64,000 bases of DNA from contig AJFK01000185.1 of assembly GCA_000467715.1 (NCBI GenBank), positions 62,001 to 126,000 on the forward strand. The letters run 5' to 3'. Positions 1 to 11,335 of this stretch are shown one piece after another. The stretch comes from Hysterium pulicare CBS 123377. Taxonomy: Eukaryota; Ascomycota; Dothideomycetes; Hysteriales; Hysteriaceae. Numbering within the stretch: the stretch's first letter is position 1; every line of letters starts with the position of its first letter. The position numbers were made by a program, and so were the translations under genes. The notes below the pieces were generated by a model. The model was not told the origin of the DNA, searched no databases, and saw nothing but the letters and a program-made list of their open reading frames with translations.

Positions 1-176
1 GAGGAGCAAGCGTAGCCGAGTCAACCCAAAAAGGAAATAGTCAGGATCCCCCCCTCTGATTGGCCAACGCGGAGCTCGACGCGAAACCACTTCAAGTACG
101 CGACTTCCAAAACCTCACATCTATCAATCCACCCCGAATTTCTCCCAAACACTCCTCCACTGCAATTCTCCCAAAA

Positions 177-1792
177 ATGGCCCCCGAAGATGGCAAACTC
201 CTCAAACTCGCCCCTTTGTAAGATCCACCTTTCCATGTAAAACAATTCTCAGACTAATGTAAACGGAATAGCAACGCACCCTCCCAACCCCAAACCCGCT
301 CCCTCTCAACCTACACCCCACTCCAAACCTTCGACCTCCCAAAGGGCGCCGAAAAGCACTACCAGCAGCAATACGCCGACATGTATTTCCTGCGCCTCGC
401 CCAGCTCAAACCAGCCGTCGAGCAACAAGCCTCGGAAGCGTGGTCGAACTTCCGACTCGGCAGCGAAACCGCTCGCCGCGTCGATCGCGTCCTCGACGTG
501 CGGCAGGGAGAGCTATGTTGGGTGGTTGGAACCGTGTATATGGAGATGAGCCTGAAGCCTAATATCTTGGACGATATCAGTAAAGAGCATTGGATGGCGG
601 CGCCGCCTTCGCGGCAGAAGTATTTTTCGCCTGGGGCGCCGGGGACTGAGGAGATGATGTTGGAGGATGAGAGTGGGCGGTTGCGAATCATGGGGGCGAG
701 TTTGGCGGCGCAGGCGTTTGTTACTGGGTGTGTGGTTGCGGCGTTGGGGACGGAGCAGGCGGATGGGAGTTTCGAGGTTATTGAGACTATGTTTGCGGAT
801 TTTCCGCGGCAGCCGGAGCGGTGGGAGAGGGATGAGGCGGAGCTTGCGGTGAAGGGGAAGAGGGTGAAGCAGAAGAGGGAGAGGGCAGGGAAGGTGGCGC
901 TTGTGAGTGGGTTGGAGATTAGTGGGGATGCGGAGACGGAGATGGCGTTGGTGCTCTTACAAGAATATCTTGAAGGCGAGGCGGCGGACGAAGAGAATCA
1001 GGAGGCTAGTGGGAGGATAACGAGGCTGATTATTGCGGGAGGGAGTCTCGCACATTCTTCTCCTATTCCGTCGAGAGAGGAGTTTGCGGCGGCGAAGAAG
1101 GGCCATAAGAAACATTATGGGTATGATTCTTCGATTTACGATGCTGCGCCTTCGGAACGTTTGGATGCTTTACTCTCGATGTTGCTGCCGACTATGCCGG
1201 TTACTTTGATGCCGGGAGCTTCAGATCCGGCAAGCGTGGCGATACCGCAGCAACCGCTCCATCCGGCTTTGTTCCCTACCGTTCGATCGTATGCGAAGAC
1301 TGCGGCGCAGACCAGCGAGCCATTAGCTCTGGATAGTGTGACAAACCCATGGGAAGGGGATATAGATGGATGGAGATTCTTAGGGACAGGAGGACAAACG
1401 GTTGCAGATCTGTTGAAGTATGTTGAGGAGGATAGTGTGATGGATGTCATGGAGGCTATGTTGAGGTGGAGGTGTATAGCTCCCACAGCACCAGACACAT
1501 TATGTAAGTCACAGTTTCCCTTTTCTCCTTGACTTGTTTAACGAGAATGATAGGGTGCTACCCCTTCCAAGACGACGATCCCCTCATCGTAAAAGATTGC
1601 CCTCACGTTTACTTTGCTGGCAACCAACCCTCATTCGACAAACGAGTAGTCGAAGGTCCACTCGGCCAGAAAGTCACCCTCATCTCCATACCCAAATTTC
1701 AAGAAACGAAGACCATTGTCATCTTAGATATGGAAACTTTGGAAGTAGAGCCCGCACAGTTCGATGTTGTTCAGCCAAGACAAAGATTGTGA
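177..1792 (+). CDS. DNA polymerase delta small subunit (POLD2/Pol31/Cdc1 family)
   Basis: Exons 177-217, 272-1503 and 1554-1792 give a 503-residue protein, close to the usual length of the family. It is the B-subunit of replicative DNA polymerase delta: a non-catalytic OB-fold plus inactive phosphoesterase scaffold that holds the catalytic subunit at the nuclear replication fork. Family marks are the early segment YFLRLAQLKP, the OB-fold stretch with DESGRLRI, RLIIAGGSL near residue 266, and the C-terminal CYPFQDDDPLIV followed by PHVYFAGNQP. The first intron (54 nt) sits 14 codons after the ATG and the second (50 nt) splits DTL/WCYPF; both restore frame exactly. The gene converges with the INO80 subunit gene downstream. 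Family identity is recognised by eye; the start is chosen because it is the only ATG that splices in frame. Confidence 0.93.
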
Positions 1793-2123
1793 AAGGGGAG
1801 GAAAGGTGTAATTGTGCGGTGTTTTCTTCTCATGATAACGATGGGAAAGGGGTATTGTAAGGGTTTGCACGCATCTTTGTGGTCTGTTTTCGTATAGATA
1901 CCCGCATTTGAGACTGGGATATAAACGTAGCAAATACTTGTTAACCGGGCTTTTCTAAAGCCTAACAATCGAGCCTTTCCGCAAAGCTCATGTCTCCAAA
2001 TCATTTACCCATGGACCTGAAGGTATGTTCTACAGTACAAAACACAATCGCTGGAAGGATCACCGCCGAAGTCACCGCCGTAACGATAACATTCCTAAAC
2101 GCCATATCCATGTACCAGTCCAT
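1793..2123. other. convergent intergenic region
   Basis: This 331-bp stretch separates the 3' ends of two convergent genes. It should hold both 3' untranslated regions. I see no further gene or repeat in it. Confidence 0.6.
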
Positions 2124-4517
2124 CTACACCATGATATCCCTCTGCTCTCTGACCCCCTCCATCTCCTCATCTTCGTCTTCGTCACTATCGTAACCCTCAG
2201 CAGCTGCGAGCAACTGCCTATCCACATCATCCATATCTTCCATATCTTGATCATCATCTCCCTCAGCACCATCGTAATCCCTATCGTCATCGCCATTATC
2301 CATCCACATGAGGTCACCCTGTGCAGCTACTGGTTTCTTCTTCTTCTTTAAAGGAGCAACGCCGCCTTCCCACCGATCCAGTCTTCTCAACACACGTCCC
2401 ATTATCTTCGCCCTCACATAAGCTTCCTCCCCGTTGTCGTTCGGTTCACCCGCAAAATCAAGAGGCATTAGACCAGCAAACATGGGCGGCGGCGACCTGG
2501 TTCGACCGCTAGGGCCCATATCGATCTGCCTATTCTTCATAGCTTGATACTCGGCTTCCTCGTCGGTATCATAGAGATCCGGCGTCCCCTTACAGCGAAC
2601 CCAAGCACGCATAATCGGACCGTCACTAATTCGTCGCTTTCTTGCGCGTTTGTATTCGGTGCGCAGCCTACGGTCGAGGATGACATCAACACGACGGCGT
2701 CGGTATGATTCTACAGCCAATTGGTGTTGGGTAAGCGGTCGAGTGCGCTTATGTGATGGGTCAGAACCATTTAGGGGGAGGTAGAAACCATGGGGGCCGT
2801 TGAAATTCGGTACTGCTGCAGCGCTGGTGATAGGAGAAGCACCGTCCTGGCTAGTGCCTTGTGGCTCGAATTTAGGCTTGAAGGCACTCTTTCCAGCTCC
2901 ATTACGATTGCGGGACCAGTTGCCCCGGCCAGGTCCTTTGCTCGGAGGCGGTGTGGAAGCCGGAGCATCATCGTTGAGCAGAGTGTTAATTCGCATGTTT
3001 GGAGTAGATTTCTTGACCGAGTCGTACATGCTGTTTGGGGGAGATGCTGAACGTGTTCGATCAGTGTCTGAAGGGTAGTCTGCCATGATTGATTTTGCTT
3101 GTAATGGAGCCTTGCCTCCTCTTCCTCTGGCTGAGCCTGATGATCAAATTAGCAATGATATCGGGAGCATCGAGAGTTTAGTGAAGGGGACTACTCACTT
3201 TGAGATGGAGACAAGCGGTCACGGCCCGGAGTTGAAGCGCCATCGTGTTCGAGTACGGAGAAGACGGGGTTCTGGTTGAAAGCCTTCTTGTTTGTCCTCT
3301 TTGGACCTGTGACAACCGGTGCCATGTCACTTGCGAGTATCGCAATCCTCTCCTTGCGTTTAATTTCTCCAAAGGTTTTCTCCTCATCTGTGTCTACATT
3401 CTCAAGTTCTTCCATCTCAGGAGGTAGGAAGTCGAACTTTGGACATTTGATTGGCATGCCACCTGTCGCATCTCCTTCGTTCCCAGGCTGACCAGGCCCG
3501 AAGGGGTTGCTAAGCGCAGCTTCGGTCGAGAAATCACTCTCCAAGTACCACCACATGAGCCAGAGAAATGCGGTTGCTCGACTTCTACTGCTCAAGTTGG
3601 GTCGCATAACCAAGTCAAAAAAGTCTCGTGGGGGAAAGAAGTGTAAATCAGAGATCTTTGGGGCGTATTGCGAAAGAACGAAGATGAGATTGACTGGATT
3701 CGTTCGCGGTACAGCATGTGCTTTGATGTCTTCGATTGTACTTGGTTGTTCTATGTCCTCCGTCGCCCCTTTCAGTATTGATTTAAGTCTTGGAGCATCT
3801 TGTAGTTGTTTGTAGGCATTTGGGTCTTGGTGGGCTTGGAGGGAGGGTATCGAATGGTAGGTTCGGAGCTGGGCGCGCATCTCAGGGAAGACTGGGCAAT
3901 CGTCAGAAACATCCTAAAGAAGGTTCATTTTCGACCATACAATTCAGTGTGGTATTCATCCTTCCAACGTTCACTAGCAGGCAGACCATGGCCATGTTGA
4001 TGGCTGCCGCCCTTTCTGTGAGAAGCTTGTCTTTCAAGATCTTACTGCACTTGCTGCTTTTTGCCATAGCATCGAGGTAGATGTCCGCAAAGGTATGCCC
4101 TCGCGATGAATCCGACACTTTTGTAAACACTCGCTGCTCGTCCTCGAAGACCATTCGTAGAAAGTCAAATTGGATATCCTTCCTCCATAAGGGGATGCCA
4201 TCGTCTTTCTTCAAGTGACGGATCTTGTTGCCAGAATATACAGACGACACGCTTCCATTGGCGTTTCGACGTGTTGTGGTAGTCGTCGCAGTATACATAG
4301 GCAGTTCGGCTGGTGCTTTTGACGACGTTGCTGACTTTGGAGCTCGTTCTTCCTGTGTCGCTTCACTATCGTCGGCGGTCCCTGCTGGGGTATGAATCTG
4401 TGGTTTGGCAGGCGCATTTTCATCCATGACTGGCTCAGTGACTAATATGTGTCGTAAGCTGTTCCGGGAGTCAGGCTCTTCGGGGCGTGATGTTGGTGCT
4501 GGAGTGCTCGGATCCAT
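2124..4517 (-). CDS. INO80 chromatin-remodelling complex subunit 1 (Ies1 family)
   Basis: Minus-strand exons 3941-4517, 3199-3891 and 2124-3136 encode 760 residues. The protein matches the filamentous-fungal Ino eighty subunit 1 family from memory: SRNSLRHILVTEPV near the N-terminus, a VSSVYSGNKIRHLKKDDGI block, RPAAINMAMVCLLVNVGR-like sequence, and NPVNLIFVLSQYAPKISDLHF. Ies1 is a fungal-specific accessory subunit of the nuclear INO80 nucleosome remodeller. The C-terminal third is low complexity, with a run of lysines and long Asp/Glu stretches (DNGDDDRDYDGAEGDDDQD). Introns are 49 nt (3892-3940) and 62 nt (3137-3198). The start MDPSTPAP is preferred over an in-frame upstream ATG at 4574 because the family begins at this motif; the longer N-terminus cannot be excluded. 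Confidence 0.88.
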
Positions 4518-5014
4518 GTTGAGCTCGGTCGCGTCTGGCGAAGCGGGTGCCAAATAAGGTTTCGAAAGTCGCAAGATGGGTCATGACATGAATATCATTA
4601 TCGTAGGGAAATCATCACGGAATGAAGTCTGGAACACAAAGTCTTCCTTGTAGACGGATGTGGCAAATCCATTCAATCTCGAGGGATTGCCCGTGGAATG
4701 CCCGATAGCTATTATCCATCACGAGGCATCGGATACATATATTTCCGTTCCAAGTCGATCGGCATTCGTGTAGATGCGTTTGATTGGCCAGTCTTCGCTT
4801 CACCACCTGCACAGCACTTTTGGATAACGAATGACACCCATCCCATACGAGCGCCACATGCATCGCACTTTGGATTCAGCAATAAGGCCAATTTTTCATC
4901 ACCGGTGAACTCGAAATGCCAACATTCAGCCATGGAATACTATTTTGCGAGAGATCCATTGGTCACAATGTCCGAGGGGGGGTGGTTCTATGAGAGACAT
5001 GTCGAAAGATTTAA
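4518..5014. other. divergent intergenic region, with the unresolved 5' end of the next gene
   Basis: This lies between the INO80 subunit gene (-) and the Clr5-domain gene (+). A plus-strand open frame (ATG at 4932) runs to about 5072, but I could not join it convincingly to the Clr5 frame, so the first exon of that gene probably lies here. A minus-strand frame (4712-4933) contains a CDACG motif, but nothing supports it as a gene. Confidence 0.4.
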
Positions 5015-6780
5015 TCTGGAAGAGCCTCCTTTCCGGAGCCTTGTGCCCGCAAATTTTCAGTCTGCTTGTTGATCGTGCAAGATTTTGAGCCTCAATCTAA
5101 TCCACAAGACTCTGCTTTCAGCAAGTTGCCTTCTCGGTATCAGCAGGTCTCGGAGACTGTTCCGAGACGACCTTTGAACGTGACCATAGCTTCCTTAACG
5201 CCAAGACGGCCTTACAATGGGGCACCGGAGGAGTTAGAGGTTCAATTCGATACCATCTCGACACTCTATATCGATGAAGATAAAACTGCGGAGGATGTAA
5301 TGAACGTCTTGGAGCACGACTACGATTTGCGTACAACGTGAGCCTATTTTCCTGTCTGGCGCTGACACGGCTTTGACTTTCCCTACCTTGCGCTGACAGG
5401 ACTTTGACTTTGTTCCTTGGTTACAAGTATGCTGTGTGATTGGCGGAGTGCTGGGACTATAATTGGCTTGCGCCCAATATCGACGGACTAGTCTCCTGCA
5501 TAGACTTTATTGGCTAACATCCATACAGACACAACGCGTTGAAGAAAAAGCTTCATGAATGGCAGCAATCAGGGAGGATGCCACCAAAGAAGTTCAAGAA
5601 AGAAGTAATGGACTTTATGGTGAAAAAGCGGGATATACATCTGCAAGCGGGAAAGAAGTTACGCTTCCATTATAGCAAAGGAGAAAATAAATGGCGAGTG
5701 CAAGATAAGAAGCTGGAACGGTACCAAAGAAAGAACGGGGAGCAGAGTTCTGCTCTTGGAGGTCAGTCTCGTAAGGCCTCGTTCTGGGTGGCTACTGACT
5801 CAACTTTGAATTGATAGCAACGCCAACAGGCATAAGCTATGAAACTGATTCTGACACCGAGGATGATCTACATCCGCTCAATGATGTATCTTCGCTCAAG
5901 GGAAACTTGGTCATTGATGCTAAAACACCAAGCGAGGCCACTTCCAAGGAGTATCTCGTTACGGCCTACCGTCAGGACTTTTGCGAGCCGATTGATCATA
6001 AGCAACCTCCAGATAGCGGTCCCCTAGATAACGATCTCGTCGTCGACGGAACACAATGGTGGAACGAAGAGCTAGAGAGTTTGGAAATGTTAGACTGGTT
6101 AGGTGGAGAAATCCCAAATCCCGTCGAAAGCTATCCTGAAGTCGATCCGAACTTTCTCCACATGGGTGATTTGGATATGCTGTCGAACTTCAGTACGGCA
6201 GGAGAAGTGGCGCACATTATCTTCCGTTTGGATCAGATCCTTGAGCGAACCAGTTTTGACCAGGCTGCCTGGCAAGAGGCGGAGCAGGTCCAGCCTGAAA
6301 TGCTGGCTTTAATCAGGGTGACGGCTAAGGAGCTAGTTTGCGAAGAGGACAAACCTTCTCGGAGACGTGAGCTAGAAAGATTGGTGGCGAATTTACAGCG
6401 AACGTGTAAAGATGCTGGTCAATGCAAGGCCAGCATACAGGCGCATTTACTGGAGATCAACCAAGAAATGAGGGACGAATACGGCGAGTGCTGGATATTT
6501 GGCAATGCGCTCGTCGGAAGGTGTGAAGACGACCCTGGCCCGCAAACTTACCACGAGTCCTCGAGCCTACCCGGCAGACGGGTAGGAAGAAGGCAGCAAG
6601 GGGTGCTTTTGACGTATTGCGTAAGGCTCCATGCACGCCATGCTGAGGTGACGATGCAGCTAACACACGCGATGCTAGTGTCACTGCCTCATGGGCCCAG
6701 TTGTACGCAGGATCCATGCAGGCTGCGTTTATTGCAACCACGAACTTTGCACCCACTGCCCCTCTGAAATGGGTCCATGA
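5015..6780 (+). CDS. Clr5-domain protein with cysteine-rich C-terminal tail (5' end unresolved)
   Basis: Exons I can support are about 5015-5337, 5529-5761, 5818-6620 and 6679-6780. The first exon is open from 5015 but has no ATG before the conserved domain, so a start exon is missing upstream. The segment FDTISTLYIDEDKTAEDVMN, followed by LRTTHNALKKKLHEW across the first intron, matches the Clr5 domain, a fungal helical domain named from S. pombe Clr5. The middle is acidic and Trp-rich (VDGTQWWNEELESLEMLDWL). An intron at 6621-6678 (GTAAGG donor, CTAAC branch site, TAG acceptor) replaces an apparent Arg-rich tail with CCHCLMGPVV, then CVYCNHELCTHC, a zinc-ligand pattern common at the end of fungal proteins of this kind. 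The intron at 5338-5528 is long (191 nt) and contains a short direct repeat. A nuclear role is inferred; the function is unknown. Confidence 0.65.
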
Positions 6781-7723
6781 GTTGGGCATCAGATATCGTT
6801 GGAGGCTACTCCTGATGGATGCTTGGAGTTGCCATGGCTTTCATGACATCAGGCGCCCTACCCTGCCGGCTTATGAGGCTGGGCACAGGACGAGAATCCT
6901 GGCAACTCAGCGCACCGTTCAGCGCTCGCCAACTATACTATATACCCGTCTGGGGCGAAGAGTTACAGCGTAAAGGTGTACGTGTATGGCGTAGCCATAT
7001 CCAGCGACCGTGTCCACACTACTGTGCAACCACCATGGATCTGTCCTCGTAGCTCCAGCGCTAGGATGAAATGGCAGGTGCAAACTTGCTGCAAAAGCAA
7101 TCCATGGGGGATCAGCACCGGTGATTCGTGAGTCGTGAGGGGGCTTAATTCAGCCCACCCCATTCATGTACAATTCGTCTGTTTAGGAAGACTAGGCGAG
7201 GGTCGGGTGTGTGGAAGTAGGGTGATTTGAAGGTGTGTTGGGTTGCGACTTCTGCGCGGTGTAAGAATGATGCAGCAACTAAATCATGGCCCCCCGGCGA
7301 TGCTGAGCGAATATTCTGGTCCAACTCCAACGTCATTCCGTGTTCCCGATTTTCCCGATTTTCCCGAAACTTGGCCCGGGACGCGGGTAGGCGACCAAAT
7401 TGGGCCGTGCTTGGATTCACATGTCGGGTGCATTGGGTGCAGTGTTTTGTGCCCGTAGCAGGTTTTGGCCCTTAGTCATTCCTTCCATGCCCAAACGGTG
7501 CAAGGAGCCATGGCCCCTTTCCCACAGATGGCGTCTCATTGGTTGGGGGTCGACCTTTCCTGAGTTCCGAGTTCCACCCGCTTCCATGAATGTATTCTCA
7601 TCTTTGCACCACCACGTCCTTCGTATATAACCTACACGTCGCTCATTTGGCTCGCTCCACTGAATCATATACACTCCCTCTTGCACTCAGATCTCGTTGC
7701 GTTGCGCCGCCTGGCTGCGCAAG
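6781..7723. other. intergenic region, promoter of the trehalose gene
   Basis: No gene is visible in this 943-bp stretch. A stress-response-element core CCCCT lies at 7514-7518, and a TATA-like box is annotated separately. The proximal part should be the promoter and leader of the Tps3-like gene. Confidence 0.5.
7624..7630 (+). promoter_or_regulatory. TATA box candidate
   Basis: TATATAA lies 94 bp upstream of the trehalose-subunit ATG, a plausible distance for a fungal TATA element. Stress-induced fungal genes often carry one; use here is inferred. Confidence 0.45.
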
Positions 7724-10535
7724 ATGACTACCTTTGCTGTGTCGCTGTAAGTTTGCATTCGCTAATTTGCTCTCTACGCAGCCTTCCAACAGACTGTTTA
7801 TCTGGCATTCGACAACACCTGACTCAATCAAATTTAGATTTCTTCCCTATACAGTCGATTTCCACGATTTGCCCGCCCCATCTCAAGGGCCGAGTCCGCT
7901 TCCCAGTCGGACAGCTTCTGCAACTGACCTCCAGCGATTGAAAGCTAGTCTTTTCGCCGGACCTACGCCCCCGGAAACACCATCCGCAGCTGCACACTAT
8001 GACTATTTCTTCTCCAAAGGACAGCCCAGCATAGAGAGTTATTTTCCCAGCCCTCACAATCCTCGGGCTTTGGTCAGAAGTGATTCGCAGGCCCCAGCTT
8101 GGGGTAAACATTTGTTCTTCAACCAGCCCCGCTCGCGAGCTGATCCTGCTCCTCCGGACACGATTCTTGAATACGCCAAAGCTCAAGAGCTTGCAAATAA
8201 GGGGAGGAAGCACACTTCACCAAAGCGAAACCATAGCGGTGGGCGGTCATGGGGTTCCAATTGGACCGTCGAACCTGCTATTCAAGGAAACGGAGGTCTT
8301 ACAAACGCTTTTAGAGCTGCTGTTGAAGCCGGTTCTATAGGCGGAGACGTCTTGTCCGTGGGTCTGGTCGGCTTTCCTACTGATACTCTGGACGAGAACG
8401 TCAAAGGCGATATACATGAGAAACTCGAGCAGGAGTACGATGCGCTGCCCGTGTTTGTCAGTGATAGTGATCTGGATGGACACTATTCTCATTACTGCAA
8501 GACAATCCTTTGGCCAGTCTTTCACTACCAGATTCCGGATCATCCTAAGAGCAAAGCGTACGCCGATCACTCGTGGGAATACTATGTCAATCTCAACCAA
8601 GCGTTTGCAAATAAGGTCATCAAAAACTACAAGCGTGGCGACAGTATCTGGATTAACGATTACCACCTTCTGCTCGTACCTGCTATGATCCGCAAAAAGC
8701 TTCCAGATGCCCGGATTGGCTTCTTCCTTCACACGGCGTTCCCATCATCCGAGGTCTTCCGCTGTTTGGCAATGCGTAAAGACCTCCTTGAAGGTATGCT
8801 TGGTGCCAATCTGGTGGCTTTTCAGATCCCAGAGTATGCTCATCACTTCCTTCAAACTTGCAGTCGTCTATTGAACGTCGAGGCCACTGCGGATGGCATA
8901 CAGCTGGAACACTCATTCGTCAATGTCACTACTTTTCCCATTGGTATCAACCCAACGGACTTGGCATCCGCACGCAAAGAGCCAGAGGTCATATCCTGGA
9001 TTAGGTCCATGGAAGAGCGTTATCGTGGTAAAATGCTCATTGTTGCTCGAGATAAACTTGATGATGTCGGCGGTGTGAGACAGAAGCTTCTCGCATTTGA
9101 ACTTTTCCTCAACAAATTTCCAGAATGGAAAGAAAAGGTTAGAGACTGAATTTTCATTTTGGATTGCAATACAGAGCTGACCATGCAGGTGGTTATGATT
9201 CAAGTCGCAACATCGACTACGGAGAACCCGGAACTTACAGCAACGATATCCGAAATTGTAACCCGAATTGACGCTGTTCATTCGACTCTAGCACATCAAC
9301 CTCTGGTTTTTCTCAAGCAAGATATCGCGTTCTCACAATACCTTGCCTTGCTCACTGTAGCCGATGTTTTGATGATCACAAGTCTTCGGGAAGGCATGAA
9401 CTTGAGTTGCCACGAATTCATTATCTGTCAAGATGGTGCGGCATCTACCAAGAAATATGGGCCCATCATTCTTAGTGAATTTACTGGAAGTGCTTCTGTG
9501 CTCGACCATGGCACCCTTGCCGTCAATCCCTGGGACTACCAGAAGTGCGCTAGAATGATCAAGAAAGCTTTGGAGATGACATACGACGAGAGAGAACGAA
9601 GATACAAGAATTTAGAACGTGTTGTCTACAAGCAGACTGGCGAGTTCTGGTGCCGTAGTCTCATTCAGCAACTGGCAAAGGTCCATGACGAACATTTCCA
9701 ACGAGACACGATGTCTATCCCTCGCCTCAACGTATCTCAACTAAGTGAAAAGTACAAGAAGGCTTCCAAGCGTTTATTTCTTCTCGATTATGAAGGTACT
9801 TTGACACCGTACGGTTCCGTCGATAACACCGTCTTGAACAATCCTCAACGCCTCATCGATACACTCAACGAACTGACCAACGACACTCGAAACATCGTCT
9901 ACATAATGTCTGGCCGAACAATGGAGGAACTCTCTCTCATGTTCACTCGTGTGCCAGGGATTAACTTAATAGCCGAAAATGGCTGCTTCCTTCTCGAATA
10001 CGGTCACAATACGTGGACCGCTTTCGCTGACAGTGAGAAAATGAAAAATTCGAAAGATGCTGTCAAAGCTATCCTGCAATACTACCACGAGCGTGTCGAA
10101 GGAAGCTGGATCGAAGAACGCAAATGTTCACTCATCTTCCACTACGAGAAAGCGGAGGACCCTGAGGCCGCGAACCGACAGGCAGGAGATTGTGCCAATC
10201 ACATCAATGAGGACTCTGAGAATCAGCGTGTTAGAGCTGTACCAGTCAAGAACGCTCTCATCATCGAGCCTATGGACTGGGACAAGAGCACCGCGGCCAA
10301 GTATATCTGGGATCATCTCGAAACCTCTGAAGACGGAAAACCAGACTTCCTCATGGTGGCTGGTAACGATCGAGACGATGAGGTTGCTTTCAAATGGGCA
10401 AAGGAACTGAATGGCTCCATTCCATCCATTACCACTGTCAGCGTGGGCAATCGAAATACAGTCGCTATGGCTACCTTAACGCAAGGAACGACCGGTCTTG
10501 TGTCAGTGCTAGGCCGTTTAGCAAGAGTCTCATGA
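7724..10535 (+). CDS. trehalose-6-phosphate synthase complex regulatory subunit (Tps3/Tsl1-like)
   Basis: Exons 7724-7746, 7838-9137 and 9189-10535 give 889 residues. Splicing the 91-nt first intron creates the N-terminus MTTFAVSLFLPYTVDF, very like the start of yeast Tps3 and Tsl1. The order is a low-complexity leader, a glycosyltransferase family 20 domain (ILWPVFHYQ, WINDYHLLLVPAMIRKKLP, IGFFLHTAFPSSEVFR, SLREGMNLSCHEFI), then a trehalose-phosphatase-type HAD domain. The HAD nucleophile motif, normally DxDGT, reads LLDYEGTLTP, and the last acidic motif reads GNDRDDE. Both changes point to loss of phosphatase activity, as in Tps3/Tsl1 regulatory subunits. The cytosolic complex makes trehalose from UDP-glucose and glucose-6-phosphate. 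An active Tps2-type phosphatase is the alternative, but the motif changes and N-terminus argue against it. Confidence 0.88.
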
Positions 10536-11335
10536 TCGCAGGAATCCTCATCATCCATGACTCTCGATCTCCTACTTCGACATTTTCACCACCTGCGTAA
10601 TCCCGCAAGATCATCATCCAAAAAGCAAGTGTTACTTTCCCCTGCTTTTCATCCCTTAGACTGTTTTATACCACTTTTGTCTTCCCTATACTTGTTTGTA
10701 CACACTACTACCTTTACCCCTTTCTTCCCTTTCAATACGTGTATTACCTCTGGCATTTCCTCGAATGGCACGACGGCATGGCATCATAAGCATAGCGATA
10801 TCTCATGAGCGAGACAGAGGGGACCCAGAAGTTTTGGCTTTGGGGACCTTTTCACATCATGAAGCACGGTGGTTGGCGTAGTGGATGGACTATGGTTTCT
10901 GTATATCCTAGAACTCCCTGGTCTCTTGTAGTTTAGAATGACATTCTCACGATGACATCATGCATTAGGTCTTACAACGTGCTGTGATTGTTTCATGTAT
11001 CACTGCTCGATCAGATAGAAGGTGATCATAGTCAGAAGAGTCGTTGGGACTATGTATTTATTGTGAACTAATCAAGAGAAGAGACATGAGTATAGCCGAC
11101 TATGATGTCTCAGGTATTCTATACTTCGGACTCCGTACTCCTTACCCCGGTGGTCATATCGTTAAATGGGCCATGTTATCATGAAAGAAAATGAAAAGTA
11201 AAGAAAAAAGCATACCAACTATCACCCGACCCCACATCGCCCAAATATGCATACCACAGGATGCGGACACTCATCTCGGAGGTAAAACCAACACCATAGC
11301 ACACCCAAAGACACCCAGCAAAGCCCTCTGCCCCC
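10536..11335. other. convergent intergenic region
   Basis: This is 800 bp between convergent genes. The first half is pyrimidine-rich and probably the 3' untranslated region of the trehalose gene. I see no gene or repeat. Confidence 0.5.

Noticed and set aside
4712-4933. Minus-strand 73-codon frame with CDACG upstream of the Clr5-domain gene
   Set aside because: Isolated motif without neighbouring exons, and it overlaps a plus-strand frame that may belong to the missing first exon.
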